A stretch of 19,756 nt of DNA, from positions 1 to 19,756 of the forward strand of contig BOAU01000036.1 in NCBI GenBank assembly GCA_026002025.1, written 5' to 3'. Positions within the stretch are counted from its first letter, which is position 1, and each line of letters begins with the position of its first letter. The stretch comes from Spirochaetia bacterium (GTDB lineage Bacteria > Spirochaetota > Spirochaetia > Treponematales > Breznakiellaceae). A program made the position numbers and the translations under genes. The notes beneath the pieces were generated by a model. It worked only from the letters and a program-made list of their open reading frames with translations. It was not told the origin of the DNA and made no database searches. Below are positions 1 through 5,405 of this stretch, in pieces.

Positions 1-23
1 GAAGGCAAGGTATATTACTTTTC

Positions 24-1886
24 ATGAGCCTTGATGAAAATTCGCTGGACAGAGCCCTTGGGGGCATGATCCTTTCCGCTTCCGGCTGGCGCGGAATATT
101 CGCCGGTGATGAAGAAAGCCGGACCAATACAATTTCCGCGGCCCATGAGCTCATTGCCGCCGCTGCTGCGGAGGTTTTTGCCGCCCGTCTTAAAGAACTG
201 AGCGGAGCAGAGCCGCTATCGGTCATCGTAGGCACCGATACCCGCCCCACGGGCCCGGCCATTGCCGAAGCGGTGATAGCGGCCCTGCTTGGCTGCGGTT
301 GCGCCGTCCCTTACACCGGGATCACCGCCGCGCCTGAGATCATGGCCTACGCCCGCAGCCTGGGCAATCAGGCCGGCGGTTTTATCTACATTTCCGCAAG
401 CCATAACCCCATCGGCCACAACGGCCTCAAATTCGGCTTCACCGACGGCGGGGTTATCTCTGCGGGGGAAAGCGCAATCCTTATTGAAAAATTTCGATCC
501 CTCATGACACAATCGGACCGCCTTGCCCATATCAAAACCTTATTGGGCCGGACCGCGCCGGCTGCGATCCAAAAGGTCTATACCGAATCGCCGGCGGTCA
601 AAAAAGAGGCGTATAAGGCCTATCTCGATTTTACATCCCAGGTGGTATACGGCGGCATAGCGGGCGATGATATCGCCGAAGGCGGCGTAGCTGCCGCGCT
701 TAACCGGGGTATCCGTGAACGGCCCCTGGGGATTGCGGCGGACTTTAACGGCTCCGCCCGGACCCTCTCCGTTGACAGGGAATTTTTTGATTCCCTGGGG
801 ATAAAATTCCATACGATGAATGACAGGCCCGGTGAAATCAGCCACCGGATCGTCCCCGAGGGGGAATCCCTGGAGCCCTGCCGGCTTTTTCTGGAAAAAC
901 TCCACCGGGAAGACCCATCGGTTATCCTGGGTTACGTACCCGACTGCGACGGGGACCGGGGAAACCTGGTTATCTGGGACGAAGGTGAGGGCAGGGCTCG
1001 GAGCCTTGAGGCCCAGGAGGTCTTCGCCCTGGCCTGCGTGGCGGAACTGGCCCACTTGGTCTGGACCGGGGAGCTCAGTTACGACGCCGCCGGGAATGCC
1101 CGGAACAAGGCCGCAGTTGCCGTGAACGACCCCACATCCCTGCGGATAGACCGGATCGCCCGGGCCTTTGATGTTTCGGTGTTCCGCGCCGAGGTGGGCG
1201 AGGCAAATGTGGTGGGCCTTGCCCGCAGGCTCCGGGAAAAGGGCTACACGGTGCGTATTTTGGGGGAAGGCTCCGCAGGGGGCAATATCACCCACCCGTC
1301 GGCGGTGCGGGACCCCATCGACACGGTGCTGGCCCTGCTCAAACTCCTTGCGGTACGGAGCGAAGCTGGTAAACCGGGCCTCCTTGAAATCTGGTGCGAT
1401 CTTTCAGGCCAAAGCGAACTCTATCATCCTGATTTCACCCTGCAGGACATCATCGCCGCCATCCCCGCCTTTGCCACCACCGGCGCCTACGCGGGCGAGG
1501 CCCTGCTCAAGATCAAAACCGTTGATCATGCCCTGCTCAAGAACCGCTACCAGACGGTATTCCTTGAGGAATGGGAAAGGCGGAAGGACGAGCTCAAGGC
1601 GAAATACGGCATCGCAGGCTGGGAAGCGGCGGCCTACAGGGGCCTTGAGGAGATCCGGCCCCTCACCCGCTTCGGCGACGCGGGCCGGGGAGGCCTCAAG
1701 ATCAATTTCCTGAATGAAAACAGCGTCCCCATGGCCTCAATCTGGATGCGGGGTTCCGCCACGGAACCGGTGTTCCGGGTCATGGCCGACGCCGCAGGAT
1801 CAAACCCGCGGCCGGAACAAGACCTTATCGAATGGCAGCGGCGCATGGTCACTTTGGCCGACCAAGTAACGACAGAACAGGAGTAA
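24..1886 (+). CDS. Phosphoglucomutase/phosphomannomutase family protein
   Basis: This 620-aa protein is an alpha-D-phosphohexomutase, which interconverts hexose 1- and 6-phosphates through a phosphoserine enzyme in the cytosol. All four signature regions are visible. The phosphoserine loop SASHNP has its Ser near residue 126. The metal loop DCDGDRGN lies at about 307-314. The sugar-specificity loop is GEGSAGG at about 415-420. The C-terminal phosphate-binding loop RGSATEPVFRVMAD lies at about 580-593. The length is somewhat above the usual 450-580 aa, in line with PGM2-like members. The ATG at 24 is preceded only by a weak purine-rich stretch, and the real promoter must lie left of the window. 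The next gene starts 3 nt after the stop. Substrate preference (glucose or mannose phosphate) cannot be read from sequence. Family assignment is secure. Confidence 0.93.
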   Translation: MSLDENSLDRALGGMILSASGWRGIFAGDEESRTNTISAAHELIAAAAAEVFAARLKELSGAEPLSVIVGTDTRPTGPAIAEAVIAALLGCGCAVPYTGITAAPEIMAYARSLGNQAGGFIYISASHNPIGHNGLKFGFTDGGVISAGESAILIEKFRSLMTQSDRLAHIKTLLGRTAPAAIQKVYTESPAVKKEAYKAYLDFTSQVVYGGIAGDDIAEGGVAAALNRGIRERPLGIAADFNGSARTLSVDREFFDSLGIKFHTMNDRPGEISHRIVPEGESLEPCRLFLEKLHREDPSVILGYVPDCDGDRGNLVIWDEGEGRARSLEAQEVFALACVAELAHLVWTGELSYDAAGNARNKAAVAVNDPTSLRIDRIARAFDVSVFRAEVGEANVVGLARRLREKGYTVRILGEGSAGGNITHPSAVRDPIDTVLALLKLLAVRSEAGKPGLLEIWCDLSGQSELYHPDFTLQDIIAAIPAFATTGAYAGEALLKIKTVDHALLKNRYQTVFLEEWERRKDELKAKYGIAGWEAAAYRGLEEIRPLTRFGDAGRGGLKINFLNENSVPMASIWMRGSATEPVFRVMADAAGSNPRPEQDLIEWQRRMVTLADQVTTEQE

Positions 1887-1889
1887 ATC

Positions 1890-2363
1890 ATGGGTATACG
1901 GGGCGAGGTGTTTTCAACCACGGTACAGCTGCAAAACAGGACCTATTTTTTCAATGTAAAGGAAAACCGTATGGGGGACCTCTACCTTAATATAGTAGAA
2001 AGCAAGAACCGTGAAACCGGCGGCTTTGAACGCCAGTCGGTGATCCTCTTTGCCGATGATCTCCAGGATTTTCTCAAGGGTTTCGATGAATCCCTCAAGG
2101 TGCTGGAAAAGGCCGTCCGGGAAAAGCGCAGGAACGATCCGAATCAGGGCCGAAGCCGCGGCGAAGGCCGTCCCCGGCCCTCATTGCGGCCGCGGGAAGA
2201 AGGAGATCGGCCCAAGAGCCGCTTCAAGGCAAAGGATGGGAGCGGAGCGAGCCGGGGCGAAGGACGCAGCCCGGTGAGGCGGGGCAAGCGGCGGGATGGG
2301 GATGAAGGTTCAGCCACTGCCAGGAAACCCCGGCGGGTGGTGGTCAAGAAGCGGGAGGAATAG
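1890..2363 (+). CDS. PUR-alpha-like nucleic-acid-binding protein (BpuR-type) with basic tail
   Basis: A 157-aa protein. Residues 1 to about 75 match the small bacterial PUR domain family (DUF3276, Borrelia BpuR): RGEVFST, RTYFFNVKENRMGDLYLNIVESK and a C-terminal helix FADDLQDFLKGF. PUR proteins bind single-stranded DNA and RNA, and BpuR regulates translation and transcription in Borrelia. From about residue 75 to the end the protein is an Arg/Lys/Gly-rich low-complexity tail with two RGEGR motifs, likely disordered and nucleic-acid binding. An AGGAG Shine-Dalgarno lies inside the end of the upstream mutase gene and the intergenic gap is 3 nt, so the two are probably co-transcribed. The last 20 bp overlap the convergent XRE gene. 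Domain call is confident; the cellular role is inferred. Confidence 0.85.
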   Translation: MGIRGEVFSTTVQLQNRTYFFNVKENRMGDLYLNIVESKNRETGGFERQSVILFADDLQDFLKGFDESLKVLEKAVREKRRNDPNQGRSRGEGRPRPSLRPREEGDRPKSRFKAKDGSGASRGEGRSPVRRGKRRDGDEGSATARKPRRVVVKKREE

Positions 2364-2727
2364 GGGAACCCGGTATGTCATCCTGCAGACCAAAGGTCTG
2401 ATGCTCCTGCTGTACCTTGAGGAGCTGGCTCACCACATTTAAAACATAATCCTGAAACTGCGGGTTCAGCTCATCAAAAATACTCAAAATCCGCTCCTTT
2501 TTATCTGATGGGGCCTTGTTGAACATTTCCCCCTCGCCGGTCTTTAGATAGGCTTCGCTTACCCCAAAAGTCATGGCAATTAAATGGATGATGCGGTCAT
2601 TGGCAACGCGGTGTTCGCTCTCAAGTCCGGCAATATACCCCTTGCTGATATAGATGGCCTCGGCAAATTGGGGCTGGGTCATTTTCAGGGCTTTTCTGAC
2701 CACTTTTATCCGCTCATTGACCGTCAT
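2344..2727 (-). CDS. XRE/Cro-CI family transcriptional regulator
   Basis: A 127-aa protein. Residues 1 to about 65 form a typical HTH_3 domain: an N-terminal helix NERIKVVRKALKMTQ, then QFAEAIYISKGYIAGLE, then a closing helix. It is followed by YLKTGEGEMF, a hallmark of phage-repressor-like XRE proteins. Residues 75 to about 110 form a further helix (LNPQFQDYVLNVVSQLL) and the end is Pro-rich. It presumably binds operators in the divergent intergenic region. The ATG at 2727 has a GGAAGGG motif about 12 nt upstream, and a TTGCTA-17-TAAAAT promoter lies about 40-70 nt upstream. The gene is convergent with, and overlaps by 20 bp, the PUR gene. Its target genes are inferred to be the rightward accessory genes and possibly itself. 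Confidence 0.85.
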   Translation of the reverse strand: MTVNERIKVVRKALKMTQPQFAEAIYISKGYIAGLESEHRVANDRIIHLIAMTFGVSEAYLKTGEGEMFNKAPSDKKERILSIFDELNPQFQDYVLNVVSQLLKVQQEHQTFGLQDDIPGSPIPPAS

Positions 2728-2765
2728 TAAAAACTCGTACCCTTCCCTTGATACCTAATATTCTC

Positions 2766-2794
2766 ATTTTAGCATAGAGGTTCTTACATAGCAA
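2766..2794 (-). promoter_or_regulatory. Candidate sigma-70 promoter for the XRE regulator
   Basis: On the minus strand, TTGCTA (2794-2789) and TAAAAT (2771-2766) are separated by exactly 17 nt. This gives a transcript start near 2758 and a leader of about 30 nt before the ATG at 2727. Only sequence similarity supports it. Confidence 0.5.
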
Positions 2795-2818
2795 GACGAT
2801 TTTGGCGAGTAATATATA

Positions 2819-2847
2819 TTGACAAATCTTTCATGGTAGTATATTAT
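2819..2847 (+). promoter_or_regulatory. Strong sigma-70 promoter for the rightward accessory genes
   Basis: A perfect TTGACA -35 box (2819-2824), a 17-nt spacer and a TATTAT -10 box (2842-2847) fit the housekeeping consensus very closely. The predicted start is near 2854, about 28 nt before the GTG of the small ORF. An imperfect dyad, TTTCAT (2829-2834) and ATGAAA (2854-2859), brackets the -10 box and is a plausible operator for the divergently encoded XRE protein. Confidence 0.65.
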
Positions 2848-2882
2848 CTTTCTATGAAATTTATTAAGGAAAAAATTCTATA

Positions 2883-3077
2883 GTGAACGATGAGGTACGG
2901 GAACGGTTGGCTAAGGAAATCGACCGGCTAACGGAGGAAAACAGATCCTATGTGCTGGGGGTCTCCCAAGCCCTTTTCTTTGCCCAGGAGGCCATAAATA
3001 GGCCGGAAGATATATCCCCCTGTGGTGATGAACAGGGGGGAAAGAAGCGGATACCGTTCTTTTTTAGTAAGGATTGA
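2883..3077 (+). CDS. Small helical protein resembling the XRE regulator C-terminus
   Basis: A 64-aa hypothetical protein starting with GTG. AAGGA lies about 12 nt upstream and the consensus promoter at 2819-2847 is just before it. Residues 1-37 are predicted to be helical and charged. The segment LTEENRSYVLGVSQALFFAQE resembles LNPQFQDYVLNVVSQLLKVQQ in the divergent regulator: both share YVL, V, Q/L and a trailing Q with the same spacing. It has no HTH of its own. It could be a partner or antagonist of the regulator, or a decayed regulator copy. The stop lies 4 nt before the next start. No function is assigned, and the long SD spacing lowers confidence. Confidence 0.55.
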   Translation: MNDEVRERLAKEIDRLTEENRSYVLGVSQALFFAQEAINRPEDISPCGDEQGGKKRIPFFFSKD

Positions 3078-3081
3078 AGAT

Positions 3082-3630
3082 GTGAAGTCAAAATGGACAA
3101 AAATAATTTTGATTGCTCTCCTCTGTGTGGTTGTTTTCTGCATGGTGGCTACCACATCCCGGATTTTTGAAATAGGTGAATTGCCTTTCAATTTTGTTGC
3201 CGCACTTTTAGAAGCGGTTATCACCGCCGTTATTACCGTTGTGCTTTTGAGCGGGCAGTCTGCGGCGGAAGAAGTAAAAGAGCGGAATGTGAAAGTTTTT
3301 GAGAAAAAGGCGGAAATATTCCAAAATTATATCAATATTGTATGGAATATTTGGGAAGACAGGAGCGTTAGTAAAGAAGAGTATTTGGAACTAACCGACG
3401 CGTATTATAAGACCCTCATGATTTATTTAAAGAAAAAATCATTGCAGGAAATCGGCAGAAGTCTATCGGAAATGGGTGACTGTATTACAAGCACTGAGGA
3501 TAACTATCAAAAACTACGGGACAGCATTTTCAGAATTATCAATACCTTAAGTGAAGAACTGTCCCTTGGGGGTGCGATTGATATACCGATTTATGAGGAG
3601 TTGGAAAAAAAGATGGTATTATGCCGGTAA
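3082..3630 (+). CDS. Two-TM membrane protein of unknown function
   Basis: A 182-aa protein when started at GTG 3082, which has AAGGA at 3069-3073 with an 8-nt spacer and follows the preceding stop directly. An ATG at 3022 would overlap the previous gene and has no better ribosome site. Two hydrophobic segments are visible, IILIALLCVVVFCMVATT (residues about 8-26) and a second at about 37-58 (FVAALLEAVITAVITVVLL). A cytosolic alpha-helical domain of about 120 aa follows, rich in aromatic and charged residues (KKAEIFQNYINIVWNIWED, SKEEYLELTDAYYKTLMIYL). No catalytic motif is evident. It is probably co-transcribed with the mini-protein from the promoter at 2819. I do not recognise a named function. 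Confidence 0.7.
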   Translation: MKSKWTKIILIALLCVVVFCMVATTSRIFEIGELPFNFVAALLEAVITAVITVVLLSGQSAAEEVKERNVKVFEKKAEIFQNYINIVWNIWEDRSVSKEEYLELTDAYYKTLMIYLKKKSLQEIGRSLSEMGDCITSTEDNYQKLRDSIFRIINTLSEELSLGGAIDIPIYEELEKKMVLCR

Positions 3631-3702
3631 GGGGTTTGAGATACTGTCCCTTGGGCAGATACATATAAAAGCCCATGAGGTTTAAACACAAAGGAAGATT
3701 TT

Positions 3703-4188
3703 ATGGCTGGTCAATGCAGGTGGTGTAAAAGGTATTTTGGTGATGACTACTTCTATATTGCAACATTGTTAGGGTATATCAAATTTTGCTCCCGTGACTG
3801 TGGGGCGAAATGGGCGCTCACTCACGGGGCACAGCCAAATGAGGTATTGTCCAATAATATGTGTTTTATCACCACCGCCGTCTGTAAAACCCTGAACAAG
3901 CCGGACGACTGTGCGGAATTAAGTTCCCTGCGGAATTTCCGTGATACCTTTATGATGGAAACTCCCGGTATGCACGACGAGGTGCATGAATACTACCACA
4001 TTGCCCCGCAAATCTGCAGGGCGATAGAAAAAACAGAAGATTCCGGTGCCAAAGTGTATTCTGAAATCTGGAAGAAATATCTGGAACCCGCCGTGGAAGC
4101 GGTTAATGCGGGGAAGCAGCAGGATGCCCATGATATTTATAAGGGGATGGTACTGGATTTGAAGGCGCAGTATTTGCACCTATATTAA
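3703..4188 (+). CDS. Zinc-finger/CFI-box domain protein, copy 1
   Basis: A 161-aa protein with two parts. The N-terminus carries two Cys pairs, CRWC (5-8) and CSRDC (about 29-33), fitting a small treble-clef or FCS-like zinc finger. From about residue 48 the CFI-box C-terminal domain begins with CFITTAVCKTLNKPDDCAEL, then LRNFRDTF, MHDEVHEYYHIAPQIC and KKYLEPAVEAVNAG. The CFITTAxC...DDC...LRxFRD arrangement is the hallmark of CFI-box-CTERM proteins, whose biochemical role is unknown. The ATG at 3703 has a strong AAGGAAG (3691-3697). A close paralog follows, starting 106 bp after this gene ends. Domain recognition is good; function is unknown. Confidence 0.8.
   Translation: MAGQCRWCKRYFGDDYFYIATLLGYIKFCSRDCGAKWALTHGAQPNEVLSNNMCFITTAVCKTLNKPDDCAELSSLRNFRDTFMMETPGMHDEVHEYYHIAPQICRAIEKTEDSGAKVYSEIWKKYLEPAVEAVNAGKQQDAHDIYKGMVLDLKAQYLHLY
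3931..4176 (+). repeat. Near-identical direct repeat, copy 1 (partner 4502-4747)
   Basis: By eye, 246 bp encoding the CFI-box C-terminal domain match 4502-4747 at a fixed offset of 571 bp with about 10 mismatches. Between roughly 3943 and 4118 there is only one difference. The flanking CFITTAVC-coding stretches are clearly more diverged, which points to recent gene conversion or duplication of this part. Confidence 0.85.
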
Positions 4189-4294
4189 TTTTTCGGCGTT
4201 GCCGGGAGTAAAGATCAGTTTTTACCGGATAATATGGGACGAAAGCCAAAAAAATAATAGTCATGTGGACTTTAAACACACGGAGGAAAGGATT

Positions 4295-4753
4295 ATGTCA
4301 AAATGCTTATGGTGCGGGCAACAATTTACCGGCATGGGGTACGGGATGTATTTTTGTTCTCAAAAATGCAAGTTCGAGTGGGAAGAATCACGAAAACCCA
4401 AAAAAACCGGCAGTACAAGCAGTAACGGATCCTGTTTTATCACTACCGCCGTCTGTAAAACCATGACCAAGCCTGACGATTGCGTTGAGTTGGAAACTCT
4501 GCGGAATTTTCGGGATACCTTTATGATGGAAACTCCCGGTATGCACGACGAGGTGCATGAATACTATCACATTGCCCCGCAAATCTGCAGGGCGATAGAA
4601 AAAACAGAAGATTCCGGTGCCAAAGTGTATTCTGAAATCTGGAAGAAATATCTGGAACCCGCCGTGGAAGCGGTTAATGCAGGGAAGAAACAGGAGGCCC
4701 ATGATATTTATAGGGGGATGGTGTTGGATTTGAAGGCGCAGTATTTGGGGTAG
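4295..4753 (+). CDS. Zinc-finger/CFI-box domain protein, copy 2
   Basis: A 152-aa paralog of the upstream gene. The start is set at ATG 4295, which has GGAGG at 4282-4286 with an 8-nt spacer and sits behind the same TTTAAACACA leader motif (4271-4280) that precedes copy 1 (3681-3690). The upstream TTG at 4199 lacks such a site. The N-terminal finger CLWC...FCSQKC differs in loop sequence and length from copy 1. The C-terminal half, from CFITTAVCKTMTKPDDC to LDLKAQYL, is almost identical to copy 1. This gives variable N-terminal fingers on a constant C-terminal module. The gene ends 109 nt before the RiPP-like precursor. Function is unknown. Confidence 0.8.
   Translation: MSKCLWCGQQFTGMGYGMYFCSQKCKFEWEESRKPKKTGSTSSNGSCFITTAVCKTMTKPDDCVELETLRNFRDTFMMETPGMHDEVHEYYHIAPQICRAIEKTEDSGAKVYSEIWKKYLEPAVEAVNAGKKQEAHDIYRGMVLDLKAQYLG
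4502..4747 (+). repeat. Near-identical direct repeat, copy 2 (partner 3931-4176)
   Basis: Second copy of the 246-bp CFI-box coding repeat. Differences from copy 1 cluster at the two ends. This is a substrate for homologous deletion between the two genes, which would leave one chimeric gene carrying the copy-1 finger. Confidence 0.85.
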
Positions 4754-4781
4754 AGGTGGTGTTTGAAAAGGCTTTTAACCG

Positions 4782-4805
4782 CCAATGCGGATTATCCGTC
4801 ATTGG
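4782..4805. promoter_or_regulatory. Inverted repeat upstream of the RiPP-like precursor
   Basis: CCAATG (4782-4787) and CATTGG (4800-4805) enclose CGGAT-T-ATCCG (4788-4798), giving a dyad with one bulged base. A smaller dyad, ATTCG-T-CGAAT, follows at 4818-4828. These sit 35-80 bp before the precursor start and could be an operator or an RNA leader element. No convincing -35/-10 pair was found nearby. Confidence 0.4.
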
Positions 4806-4862
4806 TGATAAAAGGGGATTCGTCGAATTCTTGATTACGATATTGAGAAAAGGAGAAATACT

Positions 4863-4982
4863 ATGGCTTATAAGAAACCGGAGATTGTGGCGCAGAACAG
4901 TGCACAAGGGGGTTTTGCGGCGGGGTGCCCGGAAAAATCTTCTGGCCACAAATGTTGGTCACCTTGTGAAATAAGACAGTAA
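4863..4982 (+). CDS. Putative RiPP precursor peptide (39 aa, three Cys)
   Basis: A 39-codon ORF opening with MAYKKPEIVAQNSAQGG and continuing FAAGCPEKSSGHKCWSPC before ending EIRQ. It has an ideal AAAGGAG (4848-4854) with an 8-nt spacer to the ATG. The layout is precursor-like: a short N-terminal leader, Gly16-Gly17, then a C-terminal core with Cys22, Cys31 and Cys35 (C-X8-C-X3-C) in a Gly/Ser/Pro-rich context. A radical SAM/SPASM enzyme with a fused RRE-like domain lies 400 bp downstream, the expected maturase for thioether or other carbon-linked crosslinks. A longer overlapping ORF in another frame (GTG 4756 to 4974) has no ribosome site and is rejected. I cannot assign it to a named precursor family. 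The peptide call is well supported; the modification is inferred. Confidence 0.75.
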   Translation: MAYKKPEIVAQNSAQGGFAAGCPEKSSGHKCWSPCEIRQ

Positions 4983-5001
4983 TTTCCAAGTGCGATTTAG
5001 A

Positions 5002-5033
5002 AGAGGGTTTTCAAATTGTTTTGGGAACCCTCT
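5002..5033 (+). terminator. Strong stem-loop between precursor and maturation genes
   Basis: Bases 5002-5015 pair with 5020-5033 as a continuous 14-bp stem (12 Watson-Crick pairs and 2 T-G wobbles) closed by a 4-nt loop, TTGT. No uridine run follows directly (GATTAGCACA), so it is not a canonical intrinsic terminator. It lies 19 nt after the precursor stop and 51 nt before the next start. A partial terminator or an RNA-stabilising hairpin that gives more precursor than enzyme mRNA is likely. Confidence 0.6.
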
Positions 5034-5084
5034 GATTAGCACAAAAATTTTAAGTGCATTAAGATCAGTACGGAGGGATTTGTT

Positions 5085-5405
5085 ATGATTACATATGGGA
5101 ATTCAACACTGGTAAAAACCTTACCTGATGGAAGAGAAATTCGTATTTATTCGTTCCCTTACCAAGTTAATCTAGGTGTGAGAGAAATTGAGTATCAAGT
5201 TGCCTGTTTTCGAGAAGAAAATATAGAAGGCGCAACATTGGGGAGGAAGTTTCCTATTGAGGATACAGAACATCTTATTCAAAGAGAAGATGGATATTAT
5301 GATATATCTCCAGTAGGCATAGCTGTTCTGACAAATGACATGGAAGATGAAATCTCTCAGTGTCATGATGAAAGGTATACCAATGCTCTACCGTCAGAAA
5401 TTTGA
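5085..5405 (+). CDS. Hypothetical protein in the RiPP-like cassette
   Basis: A 106-aa protein with GGAGG at 5072-5076 and an 8-nt spacer to ATG 5085. No Cys pattern, signal peptide or membrane segment is evident. The sequence is mixed beta-like in its first half (STLVKTLPDGREIRIYSFPY, EIEYQVACFREE) with an acidic tail. It overlaps the radical SAM start by 23 nt, so translation is likely coupled. Its base composition is clearly more AT-rich than the radical SAM gene that follows. I do not recognise a family. Its position suggests an accessory maturation, immunity or leader-handling factor, which is inference only. Confidence 0.65.
   Translation: MITYGNSTLVKTLPDGREIRIYSFPYQVNLGVREIEYQVACFREENIEGATLGRKFPIEDTEHLIQREDGYYDISPVGIAVLTNDMEDEISQCHDERYTNALPSEI

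Noticed and set aside
540..1295. 251-codon minus-strand ORF inside the phosphohexomutase gene
   Set aside because: It is a mirror of a GC-rich gene, with a Pro/Gly/His-rich composition and no family features; the sense gene is certain.
2386..2400. CAGACC-AAA-GGTCTG hairpin as a terminator for the PUR gene
   Set aside because: It lies in XRE coding sequence and has no T-run on either strand.
4194..4204. CGGC-GTT-GCCG mini-hairpin after CFI-box copy 1 as a terminator
   Set aside because: It has only a 4-bp stem and no following T-run.
4199..4294. Upstream TTG start for the second CFI-box protein
   Set aside because: The region lacks a ribosome site, and the leader motif shared with copy 1 places the start at ATG 4295.
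4756..4974. 72-codon GTG-initiated ORF
   Set aside because: It has no ribosome site and an unnatural Arg/Trp-rich product. The overlapping 39-aa frame has an ideal SD and precursor features.
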